A DNA stretch of 64,000 nt from Deltaproteobacteria bacterium RIFCSPHIGHO2_02_FULL_40_28 (GTDB taxonomy: Bacteria; UBA10199; 2-12-FULL-40-28), in assembly GCA_001798135.1 (NCBI GenBank), contig MGRJ01000015.1:62001-126000 (forward strand). Reading direction: 5' to 3'. Shown here piece by piece: positions 27,842-38,700 of the stretch. The position numbers and the translations under genes are program-made. Position 1 is the stretch's first letter. The number at the start of each line of letters is the position of its first letter. The notes beneath the pieces are model-generated. The model saw only the letters and a program-made list of their open reading frames with translations, was not told the DNA's origin and did no database searches.

Positions 27842-28309
27842 TTGGAAAACACGCCTGCGATTTTTGAAGTGGCTGAAAACTCCAACGCCGATGGTTCGGA
27901 GCCTATACTTGAGTGGCATAATCAATCACAGGTCGATGAATATGATGATCTGATTGTAAAAGAAGCCAAGGCTCAAAACGTGGATCCCGATTTAGTGCGC
28001 GCCATCATGTATATGGAGACAAGTCACGGATACTATCCAGACATAAAAACTTTACGTCCCATGAATGTTCATGCCACATTTTGGAAAGACTTAGGGTATT
28101 CAAGAGAGGATCTGAAAAATCCAGAGTTGAATATTCGTGCTGGGGTGACGCTTCTTAAAAGAATCGGTGACAGAGTAAAAGATCCGACTATCGAGAAAAT
28201 CGCAACGCTTTATAATTCATTGGCAAAAGAACAAGTCAGTGATTATGGTGCCAGAGTCGGTAAAATCTATTGTGAAAAATTATGGCAGCAGAGCAAAAAC
28301 AACAGCTAA
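27842..28309 (+). CDS. Small lytic transglycosylase-like (SLT) domain protein
   Basis: 155 residues if started at TTG 27842, directly after an in-frame TAA. GTG 27869 is an alternative, and there is no in-frame ATG before the core. The domain resembles SLT transglycosylases: ARAQ-like helix, DPDLVRAIMYMETSHGYY with the catalytic Glu (about residue 59), a run of NIRAGVTLLKRI, and IATLYNSL...YGARVGKIY. No signal peptide is visible, so export would need a partner. The downstream membrane-protein gene overlaps it by 28 bases. Such pairs occur scattered in many genomes. The role is unknown; lysis, toxin or cell-wall remodelling are possible. Confidence 0.7.
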   Translation: MENTPAIFEVAENSNADGSEPILEWHNQSQVDEYDDLIVKEAKAQNVDPDLVRAIMYMETSHGYYPDIKTLRPMNVHATFWKDLGYSREDLKNPELNIRAGVTLLKRIGDRVKDPTIEKIATLYNSLAKEQVSDYGARVGKIYCEKLWQQSKNNS

Positions 28310-28566
28310 AAATTTCATCATTTAAAATTGTAATGTTAGTGGCCACAATCATTGGTGTCGCTATCGCCGGTTACATGATGTGGGTCGCCCTTGAACACAA
28401 TCCGCAGGGGGAATATTGCGCATACATCGACAGCAACAATTGCAAACTCCAGTGGTTGAGTTTATTCCGAGTTGGTTTGTTTAGTTTTGCGCCAACTTTT
28501 TTGGTGATAACGGTTCTTGGTTTTGTACTGACCAAAGTGATTGGGTTCTTTTATTCTCAGAAATGA
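28282..28566 (+). CDS. Small two-span membrane protein paired with the SLT protein
   Basis: 94 residues. Two hydrophobic spans are visible, at about 15-35 and 65-90. Between them is a short loop with two cysteines (EYCAYIDSNNCKLQW), which would be periplasmic if the Lys-rich N-terminus stays inside. The loop cysteines could form a disulfide. The gene overlaps the 3' end of the SLT gene by 28 bases, so it is translated from the same message. Size and topology recall holins or toxin-immunity membrane proteins, but I cannot assign a family. Confidence 0.6.
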   Translation: MAAEQKQQLKISSFKIVMLVATIIGVAIAGYMMWVALEHNPQGEYCAYIDSNNCKLQWLSLFRVGLFSFAPTFLVITVLGFVLTKVIGFFYSQK

Positions 28567-28589
28567 GAAATTCAGTTTCCCTTTGTAAG

Positions 28590-28619
28590 TAATAGTATCC
28601 GCGCAAGGGGGTATTATTA
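28590..28619 (+). terminator. Hairpin downstream of the SLT/membrane-protein pair
   Basis: TAATAGTATCC (28590-28600) pairs with GGGTATTATTA (28609-28619) as an 11-bp RNA stem with two G-U pairs and an 8-base loop. It lies 24 bases after the last stop codon. No T-run follows, so intrinsic termination is uncertain; it may instead stabilise the 3' end. Confidence 0.4.
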
Positions 28620-28632
28620 TGAGAACAACAAA

Positions 28633-28646
28633 AGTCTGCGCAGACT
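28633..28646. promoter_or_regulatory. Perfect 14-bp palindrome, possible operator
   Basis: AGTCTGCGCAGACT is its own reverse complement and stands out in AT-rich non-coding DNA. It lies between the hairpin at 28590-28619 and the hemX promoter. It is also inside a nine-codon frame (28620-28649) that is probably meaningless. Confidence 0.4.
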
Positions 28647-28720
28647 AAGTAATAATCCTGGTTATTTATTTTCGATGACTGGGTTTAATCATATTACTCT
28701 ATGTAACGCAAATTAGTATT

Positions 28721-28749
28721 AATCCTTGATTGATATCCTTTCAAGGATT
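28721..28749. promoter_or_regulatory. Inverted repeat touching the hemX -35 box, likely operator
   Basis: AATCCTTGA (28721-28729) and TCAAGGATT (28741-28749) are perfect 9-base arms with an 11-base spacer. The right arm overlaps the first two bases of the TTGACA box at 28748, a position where a bound dimeric regulator would block or recruit RNA polymerase. Confidence 0.55.
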
Positions 28750-28776
28750 GACATTCCTTGTTCCACTCAATAAAAG
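28748..28776 (+). promoter_or_regulatory. Sigma70-type promoter for hemX-hemA
   Basis: TTGACA (consensus -35) at 28748-28753, a 17-base spacer and TAAAAG at 28771-28776. The ATG at 28782 is only 5 bases further, so the transcript would begin at or next to the start codon. Confidence 0.6.
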
Positions 28777-28781
28777 AAGGC

Positions 28782-29588
28782 ATGTCTGAAAATATCCCCG
28801 TGATGAGTCATTTTGTGGTTATTTTCGGGTGTTATTTAGTAGCCTTTTTTCTTTTTTGTTTAAGGCTGATCACAGGACATTCAAGTTTAAGTTTAATTGC
28901 TTTGCGTTGGACTTTGATTAGTTTTTTTGGGCATCTTTTTCTTTTAAGTTTTTATTTCCAAGGGAAAGGATATCCTTTTCTTTCAAACTCCTTTGATTTT
29001 CTGCAGGTGATGAGTCTTACTATTGTTTTGGTTTATCTCGTTTTTAGCCATTTTTATCGTTTTTATGCTGCAGGTCTTTTTTTGCTTCCTTTAACTCTTG
29101 TTTTTTCAAGTATGAGTTTAACCAAAATTATTGCATCCACTACCCCTGGGCATTTTTTTGAAAACCCATGGGCCTTTATTCATTTGCTTTTTGTTTCCAT
29201 TGGTATTGCTATTTTTATAGTGAGTTTTATTACCGGGCTTCTTTTTATTTTTCAAGAGATACGAATCAAGAAAAATATTTTTGGGGGTTTTCTTGATCGG
29301 CTTCCCTCACTGGAAAGTTTAGATCAAATTTACTACAAATCACTTTACTTGGGCTTTGTTCTTTTTACAGTTGGTATTATTACAGGTGGGGGATGGTCTA
29401 AGAGTGAGACGGGCCATTATCTTCAAATAACTTTAAAGCCCATGTTGGCTCTGGGTATTTGGATTTTTTTTGCTATTTTTTTAAACCTGAGAAAACCTTT
29501 GGGATTAAAAGGGGCTAGAGGCATTTTGCTTTCAGCCATTGGTTTTTTGGGAGCCATCTTATTAGCCTCCATCAGTAATGGTTTATAA
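28782..29588 (+). CDS. CcsA/HemX-type cytochrome c assembly family membrane protein
   Basis: 268 residues from ATG 28782, with about eight hydrophobic spans. The family pattern is seen in its C-terminal half, but the tryptophan-rich heme motif of true CcsA is degenerate, reading GGGWSKSETGHY instead of the usual WGxYWxWD. This and its position 3 bases before hemA make it a HemX-like protein. In Bacillus, HemX lowers the amount of glutamyl-tRNA reductase. The frame is open back to TTG 28758, but the promoter found here overlaps that part. ATG 28803 is a further alternative start. Confidence 0.82.
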   Translation: MSENIPVMSHFVVIFGCYLVAFFLFCLRLITGHSSLSLIALRWTLISFFGHLFLLSFYFQGKGYPFLSNSFDFLQVMSLTIVLVYLVFSHFYRFYAAGLFLLPLTLVFSSMSLTKIIASTTPGHFFENPWAFIHLLFVSIGIAIFIVSFITGLLFIFQEIRIKKNIFGGFLDRLPSLESLDQIYYKSLYLGFVLFTVGIITGGGWSKSETGHYLQITLKPMLALGIWIFFAIFLNLRKPLGLKGARGILLSAIGFLGAILLASISNGL

Positions 29589-29591
29589 TTT

Positions 29592-30851
29592 ATGGGATAC
29601 TTTCTTATTGGTGCCAATTATAAAACAACTCCCATCCATTTAAGGGAGAAATTTGCCTTATCTCATGATGACTCTATTCGTTTTTTAAATATTTTACTTC
29701 GAGATGGAGCCGCAGAAGAAGGCATGCTTCTTTCTACTTGTAACCGTTTTGAGGTGTATACAATCACCCAGCATGTTCAAGAAGTAACACATAAAATTAA
29801 AAACTATTTTAGCCCTCTGATGTCTGAAGATGAATTCGATTGGAATAAAATGATTTACTCCTATCAAGACGACAAAGCCATTCTTCATGCTTTTCGTGTT
29901 GTTTCAAGTTTAGATTCCCTTGTTATCGGTGAAAATCAAATACTCTCACAATTTAAACAGGCTTATGAGTTTGCATTAGCTCACAAGATGAGTGGGAATA
30001 AACTAAATCACTTGGCCACCAGAGCTCTTTATGTAGGGAAAAAAATAAGAACGGAAACAGATATTTCAAAAAAACCTGTTTCTATTGGATCCATCGCTCT
30101 TGAATTGGCCGGACGCATTTTTGAAAATTTAAATCAAAAAGAAGTGGCATTGATAGGTGGTGGCAAGGTGAGTGAACTTGTATTACATTCTTTAAAAAAT
30201 AAGGGAGTTGATCATCTTACATGGGTAAATCGAAGCCTCAATAAGGCTAGTAAGCTTTTTGTTGACCTAAAAATGGATTATAAAACTTATGCATTAGATC
30301 AACTTGTTTCTGTCCTTCAAAAATCTGACCTTCTTATCTTTTCGCTATCGGTTGATCATCCTCTTTTAACTTACGATGTAGTTTCAAAAATAATGGATCA
30401 AAGAAAAAACAGCCCCTTAATTCTTATTGATTTAGGTATTCCAAGAAATGTGGAAGAATCTGTTGGTACTTTGTCTCATGTGTATCTTTATAATATTGAT
30501 CATTTAGATGGGATTGCAAAACAAAATGGAAAAGAAAGGGGAGAATGGGCTAAAAAGGCTGAAACTTTGGTTTCTCAACTAGCCCTGGAATACATGCAGG
30601 AGATGGGTAAGGGAAGAGATACCATCCAGGCTCTTCATCTCAAATTAGAAAACTTAAGAAAAAAAGAAGTAGAAAAAACTTTAAAAAAACTCCCCCAACT
30701 GGATAAAGAAACTCAAAGCGCCTTAGAAAAATGTACTCAATCGCTGGTACAAAAAATTTTACACGAGCCTATCTTGATGTTAAAAAAAGAACAAAATCGT
30801 TTGGAACATACTGATATTTTAAGAAAATTTTTTAAACTAGACGAAGAATAA
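29592..30851 (+). CDS. hemA: Glutamyl-tRNA reductase
   Basis: 419 residues. The first committed enzyme of tetrapyrrole synthesis by the C5 route, making glutamate-1-semialdehyde. The active-site cysteine is in LLSTCNRFEVY near residue 50; SSLDSLVIGENQILSQFKQAY near 110 and the NADPH-binding ALIGGGKVSELV near 183 follow. The C-terminal dimerisation helices are intact. It is co-transcribed with the HemX-like gene. Heme supply fits the b-type heme respiratory protein at 1.7-3.7 kb. Confidence 0.96.
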   Translation: MGYFLIGANYKTTPIHLREKFALSHDDSIRFLNILLRDGAAEEGMLLSTCNRFEVYTITQHVQEVTHKIKNYFSPLMSEDEFDWNKMIYSYQDDKAILHAFRVVSSLDSLVIGENQILSQFKQAYEFALAHKMSGNKLNHLATRALYVGKKIRTETDISKKPVSIGSIALELAGRIFENLNQKEVALIGGGKVSELVLHSLKNKGVDHLTWVNRSLNKASKLFVDLKMDYKTYALDQLVSVLQKSDLLIFSLSVDHPLLTYDVVSKIMDQRKNSPLILIDLGIPRNVEESVGTLSHVYLYNIDHLDGIAKQNGKERGEWAKKAETLVSQLALEYMQEMGKGRDTIQALHLKLENLRKKEVEKTLKKLPQLDKETQSALEKCTQSLVQKILHEPILMLKKEQNRLEHTDILRKFFKLDEE

Positions 30852-30889
30852 TTATTGTTTTTTAGGTTATTTATGCTTAAAGAGCATGG

Positions 30890-31537
30890 ATGGGTGTTAA
30901 AACCAAAACGGATTTTGATTTCTGGATCGAAAAATTATCCTTCTTTTTTATTTCATTTACCAAATTTATTTTAAAGTATCGGGTCTTTTTGTTTCTTATT
31001 CTTGGCCTCATCATTGTTGGTTTTATTGTGATAGCCGTTAAAGACAATCGAGATGAAAGCCTTATTAATTCATTTAATGCTGAACTAGTGGGTTTTTTAA
31101 AAAAGTCTCCCGGTACAGAGCAATCTGACAATCTAGAAAATTTGAAAAAATCTCCAGGGATTATTTTAGATGTGGTTGCGGCGATAGAAATAGAAAATGC
31201 CCTCACTCAAAACGATTTATCTTTGGCATACCTGGCGGCTATGAACCATATCGAAGAAGCAAGCTTCCTTAAAATTCCTCGTCTTTTAAGTGCCATAGAA
31301 TTAAAAAGACAAGAAGGAAAAAACGAGGAGGCCATTCAGTATTTAGATAGTCAAAGTACAAATGAGACTTTTAACGATTCTCATTTGCTTTTACTTAAGG
31401 CAGATCTTTTGGCTGAGAAAGGAAACTGGACAGAAGCTCTTAAAATTTATGAAAAGCTTTCCATGGCTGATAACGAAAATGATTTAGTAAGGAGCATGGC
31501 TGTAGAAAGAATTATTTTGGGTCTTTCCAAGCCATAA
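30890..31537 (+). CDS. YfgM-like membrane-anchored TPR protein
   Basis: 215 residues: a cytoplasmic N-terminus of about 30 residues, one span at about 31-54 and a periplasmic C-terminal domain with TPR-like helices (for example LKADLLAEKGNWTEALKIYEKL near 180). It lies one base before the BamB-like gene, the same order as yfgM-bamB in gammaproteobacteria, where YfgM works with periplasmic chaperones and the Sec translocon. The match is by topology and context; sequence similarity is weak. Confidence 0.6.
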   Translation: MGVKTKTDFDFWIEKLSFFFISFTKFILKYRVFLFLILGLIIVGFIVIAVKDNRDESLINSFNAELVGFLKKSPGTEQSDNLENLKKSPGIILDVVAAIEIENALTQNDLSLAYLAAMNHIEEASFLKIPRLLSAIELKRQEGKNEEAIQYLDSQSTNETFNDSHLLLLKADLLAEKGNWTEALKIYEKLSMADNENDLVRSMAVERIILGLSKP

Positions 31538-31538
31538 T

Positions 31539-32642
31539 ATGAAACTATTATTTTTTTTATTTTTTTCTGTTCTTATTTTTTCAACAGCTTTTGCTTCGGA
31601 TAAACCTGTTAAAAGCAAGGGACAAAAAATATTTAAAATTCTTTGGTCAGAAGGACTTAAACCGGGTCCTTCCAAAAAAAGATATTTTCCAGAAATATCT
31701 TCTCCCATTTCAGATGGTGTTCATACTTTTGTAGGAACTCATTCGGGATATTTCTATGCCGTCAATAAAAATGGGGCGATTGATTGGAAATTCAATAGTA
31801 ATGGTCCCATTGCCTCTGGGCCTCATGCTGATGGCAATTCTGTTTTTTTTGGTAATAATAAGGGTTTTTTGTATGCTTTGGATGGAGCTTCTGGCAAACA
31901 AGCTTGGTCAAATTATGTAGGGGCTGAAATTTTAGCTGCACCTATTTCTGATGGTAGCAGTTTGTATGTTGTTACCTCAAGTCGTGAAGTTTATTCCTTT
32001 GATAAAGATACGGGGAAACAAAAATGGGTGGCTTATGTAAAAGGCTTTGATTCTAAGATTACGATGAGAGGTCATGCGGGTTTGTCTTTAGATGGCTCAA
32101 GACTTTATGCTGCTTTTTCTGATGGCCAAATAGCTTCTATTTCATTGGAAGGTGATCTTATTTGGAGCAAACAATATGACCAAGGAAATTCCCAATTTCG
32201 GGATATTGACGGCGATTTACTTGTAGACGATCGCTTTATTTATGCTTCTGGTTATTTTGGAGAAGTGGCACAAATTGCCAAATCAACAGGCCACACTGTA
32301 TGGAAAAAATCTTATTCTACTGGTGCAACCATGGGATTTGATGAAGACAGTTTGTATTTAACCACAACTGATGGAAAGGTGATTGCACTTTCTCGTTCTA
32401 CGGGTTTAAGAAAGTGGGAGTTAAACCTTCATGCCGGAACCCTTTCTTCTCCCTTAGTTTTCAACGATTATGTCTTGGTTGCTACTGAATTAGGCCGCCT
32501 TTACGTGATGGATCGCAGCAAAGGTGAAATTTTGCAAGATATTGGTTTATCGGGAGGCGCCATTGGAAATTTAACTATGAATGGCCCGGACATTTATCTT
32601 TTAACAGCCTCAGCCAGGCTTTATGCTATAAGAGCGAATTAA
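31539..32642 (+). CDS. BamB-like PQQ-type beta-propeller protein
   Basis: 367 residues. A signal peptide ends near residue 19 (STAFA/SD). The rest is built of repeated propeller blades with the tell-tale [30 protein letters not shown] and [15 protein letters not shown] segments. No lipobox is present, unlike E. coli BamB, so it would be soluble in the periplasm. Position behind a YfgM-like gene supports a role in outer-membrane protein assembly. Other PQQ-like propeller proteins look similar, so the name is not certain. Confidence 0.7.
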   Translation: MKLLFFLFFSVLIFSTAFASDKPVKSKGQKIFKILWSEGLKPGPSKKRYFPEISSPISDGVHTFVGTHSGYFYAVNKNGAIDWKFNSNGPIASGPHADGNSVFFGNNKGFLYALDGASGKQAWSNYVGAEILAAPISDGSSLYVVTSSREVYSFDKDTGKQKWVAYVKGFDSKITMRGHAGLSLDGSRLYAAFSDGQIASISLEGDLIWSKQYDQGNSQFRDIDGDLLVDDRFIYASGYFGEVAQIAKSTGHTVWKKSYSTGATMGFDEDSLYLTTTDGKVIALSRSTGLRKWELNLHAGTLSSPLVFNDYVLVATELGRLYVMDRSKGEILQDIGLSGGAIGNLTMNGPDIYLLTASARLYAIRAN

Positions 32643-32695
32643 TCATAAAAGGCTTGCTTCCTTCCCCCATTTCCTCTATGAATCCAGAGAACTCT

Positions 32696-34153
32696 ATGAA
32701 GAAAGAGTTCCAAGAAGCCCTTACTTTTGATGATGTTCTCTTAGTCCCTGCAAAGAGTCGCGTCCTCCCTCAAGATGCCAATACAAATTCCAAGATAACC
32801 AGAAAAATTACTTTGGCTATTCCACTGATTTCAGCAGCCATGGATACAGTAACAGAAGGCACAACAGCCATTACTATGGCCAGGCACGGAGGCTTGGGAA
32901 TCATTCATAAAAACATGTCGATTGAAAATCAGGTAAAGGAAGTACATCGTGTTAAAAAATCAGAATCGGGCATGGTGGTTGATCCTTTAACCATCCCTCC
33001 AGATATTACTGTAGGTAAAGCTGTAGAGATTATGAAAAAAAATCATATCTCCGGCTTGCCTGTAACCCAAGATGGAAAATTGGTAGGAATTTTAACCAAC
33101 AGAGATTTGCGTTTTCAAAAAAATTTAGACCAAAAAGTTTCTCTCATGATGACAAAAGATCACTTGGTCACCGTTCCCGAAAAAGTAACACTCGATCAGG
33201 CTAAAAGTCTTTTACATAAACACCGTATTGAAAAACTTTTGGTGGTTGATAAAAAAAATAAATTAATCGGGCTGATTACAGTAAAAGATATTGAAAAGGC
33301 TGAACAGTTTCCCCATGCTGTTAAAGACGCATTAGGCAGATTGCGTGTAGGAGCAGCTGTTTCCGTTGGTATAAGTGGCTTTCAAAGGGCAGAGGCTCTT
33401 TTTAAAGCAGGGGTTGATTTAATTGTAGTTGATACTGCACATGGACATTCTGAAATGGTTTTAGAAACCGTTAAAGAAATTAAGAAAAATTTTCCAAAAT
33501 TAGACCTTGTGGCCGGCAATATTGCCACAGCAGAGGCTGCCAAAGATTTAATCGAATGCGGAGTGGATGGATTAAAAGTAGGGGTTGGTCCTGGTTCTAT
33601 TTGCACCACTCGTATTGTCACGGGCGTAGGCATGCCTCAAATTACAGCCATTAGGGAATGTGTTTCTATTGCAGCAGCAGCAGGTATCCCTGTTACTGCT
33701 GATGGAGGCATCAAATATTCTGGAGATGTTGTAAAGGCACTTTCTGTTGGGGCGAGTTGTGTGATGATTGGTTCTCTTTTTGCAGGAACCGATGAATCTC
33801 CAGGCGAGATTGTTCTCTATCAAGGCAGAAGTTACAAAGTGTACCGTGGCATGGGATCGATGGAGGCCATGAAACAAGGTAGTTCTGATCGTTATTTTCA
33901 AATGGGAATAAACGAATCTAAATTTGTTCCCGAAGGCATTGAAGGCAGAGTTCCTTATAAAGGATCGTTGGCCAGTAGCCTGTATCAAATTGTAGGTGGT
34001 ATCCGCTCAGGCATGGGTTACTTAGGCTGCAAAACCATAGAAGAAGTGCATAAAAAAGCCCGCTTCGTTAGAATTACTTCTGCAGGCTTGAAAGAATCAC
34101 ATGTGCACGATGTTATTATTACTAAAGAGGCTCCCAATTATCATTTCGATTAG
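32696..34153 (+). CDS. guaB: Inosine-5'-monophosphate dehydrogenase
   Basis: 485 residues from ATG 32696. Starts at 32654 (TTG) and 32678 (ATG) are possible, but the family begins close to [14 protein letters not shown]. Two CBS domains occupy about 90-205. The catalytic loop is [15 protein letters not shown] near 300 and the flap has [10 protein letters not shown] near 382. It oxidises IMP to XMP. The stop codon is followed within two bases by guaA, giving a guaBA operon for GMP synthesis. Confidence 0.96.
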   Translation: MKKEFQEALTFDDVLLVPAKSRVLPQDANTNSKITRKITLAIPLISAAMDTVTEGTTAITMARHGGLGIIHKNMSIENQVKEVHRVKKSESGMVVDPLTIPPDITVGKAVEIMKKNHISGLPVTQDGKLVGILTNRDLRFQKNLDQKVSLMMTKDHLVTVPEKVTLDQAKSLLHKHRIEKLLVVDKKNKLIGLITVKDIEKAEQFPHAVKDALGRLRVGAAVSVGISGFQRAEALFKAGVDLIVVDTAHGHSEMVLETVKEIKKNFPKLDLVAGNIATAEAAKDLIECGVDGLKVGVGPGSICTTRIVTGVGMPQITAIRECVSIAAAAGIPVTADGGIKYSGDVVKALSVGASCVMIGSLFAGTDESPGEIVLYQGRSYKVYRGMGSMEAMKQGSSDRYFQMGINESKFVPEGIEGRVPYKGSLASSLYQIVGGIRSGMGYLGCKTIEEVHKKARFVRITSAGLKESHVHDVIITKEAPNYHFD

Positions 34154-34155
34154 TG

Positions 34156-35694
34156 ATGCATCAAAAAGTTCTCATCCTTGATTTTGGTTCTCAATACACC
34201 CAGCTGATTGCCAGACGGATCCGCGAGATGGGTGTTTATTCTGAAATCTGGCCTTGTCATATCCCTTTTGAAAAAATTAAAACCTTTCATCCACAAGCCA
34301 TTATCCTTTCCGGAGGCCCCGCTAGTGTTTTAAAAAAAGGTGCTCCCAAGGTGGATAAAAAGATATGGCAGATGGGCATTCCTCTTTTAGGCATTTGTTA
34401 TGGAATGCAACTGATGGCTCATACCCTTGGTGGAAAGGTAGTGCCTTCAAAATTTCGAGAGTATGGTTTGGCTAAAATTAAAATCTTTAATCCCCATTCG
34501 CCACTTTTAAGTTTTATTCCTGAAAACAATGGGGTGTGGATGAGCCATGGTGATTCAATCCATGAAATTCCACCCGGGTTTTCCATTATGGCTAAAACAG
34601 AAAATGGCATCATTGCCGGCATGGGCTGTTTCCAAAAACAAATCTATGCCCTGCAATTTCATCCTGAAGTTTTACATACTCAAAATGGAACCCAAATTTT
34701 AAAGAATTTTGTCTTCGAAATTGCCCACATCACTCCCGATTGGACTATGAGTTCTTTTATTAAAGAAAAACTTAAAGAAATTAAATATAATATATTGAAA
34801 AATAAAGTAATTTTAGGTTTATCTGGAGGAGTAGATTCTTCAGTTGCTGCTGTTTTAATCCATCAGGCCATTAAAGATCAACTCAAATGCATTTTTATTG
34901 ATAATGGAGTTTTAAGAGAGGGGGAGGCTAGACAAGTTAAAAAAACTTTTCAGGATCATTACAAGATCTCACTTACTTGTATTGATGCCTCCAAAGAATT
35001 TTTAAAAGCTTTGAAGGGAATTGTTGATCCCGAAGAAAAAAGAAAAATTATTGGTAAAGTTTTTATTCGAGTATTTGAACGAGAAGCTAAAAAAATTAAG
35101 GGAGTTTCCTTTTTAGGACAGGGGACTCTTTATCCTGATGTGATTGAGAGTGTTTCTTTTAAGGGGCCCTCTGCTGTTATTAAAAGTCACCATAATGTAG
35201 GGGGGCTTCCCAAAAAGATGGGTTTAAAGCTTTTAGAACCATTTCGTGAACTTTTTAAGGATGAAGTGAGAAAAATTGGGCGAGAGCTTGGTTTGCCAGA
35301 AGAAATGATTGGCCGCCATCCCTTTCCTGGTCCAGGGCTTGCTATTCGTATTATTGGAGAAATAACAAGGGAACGTCTGCGAATTCTAAGACAGGCTGAC
35401 ACTATTGTTACCTCTGAAATAAAAAAGTCTGGATTCTATCCCAAATTATGGCAAGCTTTTGCTGTGCTCTTACCAGTAAAATCGGTAGGCGTGATGGGGG
35501 ATGAAAGAACCTACGAAAATGTCTGTGCTCTTCGTATGGTGGAATCAACCGATGGGATGACAGCAGATTGGGCTGAGCTTCCTAAATCTGTACTAGGGCG
35601 TATTTCAAACCGCATCATCAATGAAGTAAAAGGTATTAATCGTGTGGTTTATGATGTTTCCTCCAAGCCACCAGCAACCATTGAATGGGAATAA
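34156..35694 (+). CDS. guaA: GMP synthase (glutamine-hydrolysing)
   Basis: 512 residues from ATG 34156; GTG 34153 overlaps the guaB stop and adds one residue. The glutamine amidotransferase domain has LSGGPASV, the nucleophile in [11 protein letters not shown] near residue 82 and ALQFHPEV near 170. The ATP pyrophosphatase domain has the PP-loop [11 protein letters not shown] near 223, followed by [11 protein letters not shown] and the C-terminal dimerisation domain with [12 protein letters not shown]. It converts XMP to GMP. Confidence 0.97.
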   Translation: MHQKVLILDFGSQYTQLIARRIREMGVYSEIWPCHIPFEKIKTFHPQAIILSGGPASVLKKGAPKVDKKIWQMGIPLLGICYGMQLMAHTLGGKVVPSKFREYGLAKIKIFNPHSPLLSFIPENNGVWMSHGDSIHEIPPGFSIMAKTENGIIAGMGCFQKQIYALQFHPEVLHTQNGTQILKNFVFEIAHITPDWTMSSFIKEKLKEIKYNILKNKVILGLSGGVDSSVAAVLIHQAIKDQLKCIFIDNGVLREGEARQVKKTFQDHYKISLTCIDASKEFLKALKGIVDPEEKRKIIGKVFIRVFEREAKKIKGVSFLGQGTLYPDVIESVSFKGPSAVIKSHHNVGGLPKKMGLKLLEPFRELFKDEVRKIGRELGLPEEMIGRHPFPGPGLAIRIIGEITRERLRILRQADTIVTSEIKKSGFYPKLWQAFAVLLPVKSVGVMGDERTYENVCALRMVESTDGMTADWAELPKSVLGRISNRIINEVKGINRVVYDVSSKPPATIEWE

Positions 35695-35705
35695 GCTTTG
35701 GTACT

Positions 35706-38700
35706 ATGACTTTTGCCCATCTCCATAATCATTCCGACTACAGCCTGCTTCAAGGCGCTATTCGCATTAAAGATCTAGTAGGAAGGGCCAAGGCTTATGG
35801 CATGCCTGCTGTTGCCCTCACTGATTATGGCAATATTTTTGGTGCCATTGAATTTTATACAGAATGCAAAGCCCAAGGCATTAAACCCATTATTGGAGCA
35901 GTTTTATATCATCCTTCGAACAATCAAAGAAAACTTAAGACTCATCGCAGAGGAATTGATTATCTCTTTGAGTTGTTGGTTTTAATTACCAATAAAAAAG
36001 GATATCTCAATCTTTGTGAAATTATCACACAAAGTTACCTGGATGGTTTTTATTACAAACCACGTATTGATACCGAGCTTTTAACAGGAAGAACAGAAGG
36101 GCTTATTGCTTTTTCAGGAGGTTGGGATGGAGCTATTTCCCGTTACTTGTCTATGGGAGAAGAAGCCCAAGCCCGGGAGGTAACTCACACTTATCACAAT
36201 CTTTTTCAAAACAAATTTTACATGGAACTTCATGAAAATGGCATTGAAGGACAACATGAAATTAATCAAAAACTGGTCCAGTTAGCCAAACAAGAAAATA
36301 TTCCGCTTGTAGCCACTAATAATTGCCACTACTTAAATCAAGATGATGCAGAGGCTTTTGAAACTCTTCTATGTATTCAAACAGGAGCCACCTTGCATGG
36401 CGGCGCAGATCACCTTAAATATTCAACCAATGGTTATTATTTTAAAACCGTTGAAGAAATGAATGAGGCTTTTGCCTATGTACCAGAAGCCCTAGAAAAT
36501 ATCCCTCAAATTATTGAACAAATTGATTTTTCTTTTGATTTAAAAAATTATTATTTTCCTAAATTTGAACCCCCGGTTAAAAAAAGTTTAGATGATTATT
36601 TAGAAGATCAGGCCAAAGAGGGTTTAGAAAAAAGATGGCCTTCTCTGATTAAGAAAGAGGATGAAGCAAGCCTTAAGATTAAATATTTGAAAAGACTTGA
36701 AGTTGAATTGAACATGATTAAAAAAATGGGTTTTTCAAGCTACTTTTTAATCGTTTCAGATTTTATTCGTTATGCCAAATCTAAAGGAATCCCTGTGGGG
36801 CCAGGACGTGGATCATCTGCTGGTTCATTAGTGGCCTTCTGTATAGAAATTACCGATATCGATCCGCTTCCTTACAAACTTCTGTTTGAGCGTTTTTTAA
36901 ATCCAGAGCGTGTGACTATGCCAGATGTTGATATCGATTTTTGTATGAATCGAAGAAATGAAGTCCTTGATTATGTAAATCAAAAATATGGCAATGTTTC
37001 ACAGATTATTACTTTTGGAAAAATGAAAGCAAAAGCTGTTATTCGTGACGTAGGACGTGTGTTAGAAATCCCCTATGCTGAGGTAGATCGCATTGCCAAA
37101 TTAGTTCCCAATGCTTTAAATATTACTCTCGACCAAGCCTTAAAAGAAGAACCTCGTTTTAAAGAAATCTCGGATCAAAATCCCCAGGTAGAAAGACTTT
37201 TAGAAATTGCTCATAAGCTAGAAGGACTTAATCGTCATGCTTCAACCCACGCAGCAGGTGTTGTTATTTCAGATCGAAAATTAACTGAATTTTTACCTCT
37301 TTATAAGGGAAGTAATAACGATATTGTAACCCAGTTTGATATGAAGGCTGTTGAAAAAGTTGGATTAATCAAATTTGATTTTTTGGGTCTTAAAACTTTA
37401 ACTGTCATCCAAGACGCTATTAAAATTATCCGTAGAACCCAGGGACGTGAACTTCATATTTTGGACATCGATGTTTCAGATCAAAAAGTTTACGAGCTGT
37501 TATCACATGGAGATACTCCTGGTATTTTCCAACTTGAAAGTTCGGGCATGAAAGATTTGTTAACACGATTAAAACCAAATTGTTTTGAAGATTTAATTGC
37601 TGTACTTGCTCTTTATCGTCCTGGTCCTTTGGGAAGTGGAATGGTGGATGATTTCATCAACCGAAAACAAGGAAAGGTTCCCATTATCTATGATGTACCC
37701 CAATTAAAGGGCATTTTGGAAGAAACCTATGGGGTTATTGTTTACCAAGAACAGGTTATGCAAATTGCTTCAGTACTTGCTGGATATTCTCTAGGAGAGG
37801 CTGATCTTTTACGTCGTGCCATGGGAAAGAAAAAGCCAGAAGAAATGGCGGCTCAGAGAATTCGATTTTTGCAAGGCTGTGAAAAAAATAAAATCCATAA
37901 AGAAAGGGCCGAAAAAATCTTTGATCTCATGGCTAAATTTGCTGAATATGGATTTAACAAATCTCATAGCGCCGCTTACGCGCTGGTTACTTACCAAACA
38001 GCCTATCTTAAAAATTATTACCCAGTCGAATACATGGCTGCAATCCTCAGTTCTGAAATGCAAGATACAGATAAAATTCAATACTATATTCACGATTGCC
38101 AAAGCCATGGTATCAACGTTGAAAAACCTCATATTAATGAAAGTTTTTTTGGTTTTTCAGTTATCGACAATAAAACAATTCATTATGGTTTAGGCGCCTT
38201 AAAAAATGTGGGTGAAGGAGCCATTGAGGCTATCATCGAATCTCGAAAAAAGGATGGCCCTTTTAAATCATTTTTTGATTTTTGTATTTGTATCGACCAT
38301 CGCAAAGTTAATAAGCGTGTTATCGAATCTTTAATTAAAAGTGGTTCTTTTGATACAATAGAAAAAACAAGATCGGGTATTTTTAATTCATTAGAGCTAG
38401 CTATTGATACAGCATTAAAACTTCAAAAAGAAAAAAGTATAGGGCAATCAAATCTTTTTGAATTTATAGCTGCCAAAAATCATGAAACGCCTCACTTAAA
38501 ATATCCAGATATTCCTGACTGGATGGAAAATGAAAAATTAACTTATGAAAAAGAATCAATTGGTTTTTATTTTTCGGGACATCCTCTCAAAGTTTTTGAA
38601 AATGAAGTGAGAAAAATTTCAACTTCAAACTCCACGCTTTTGCCCCATCTTGCAAATCAAACCGAGGTTACTCTGGTTGGGATAACAACCAAAGTTAAAA

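Noticed and set aside
27842-28566. Phage endolysin-holin module or prophage remnant
   Set aside because: No other phage genes, integrase or attachment repeats are nearby; the SLT gene and its partner alone do not support a prophage.
28620-28649. Nine-codon frame MRTTKVCAD as a leader peptide
   Set aside because: No run of one regulatory amino acid and no ribosome binding site; the palindrome within it explains the striking bases better.
33572-33988. 138-codon minus-strand frame inside guaB
   Set aside because: It lies wholly within the conserved catalytic part of guaB and has odd composition rich in His, Asn and Cys.
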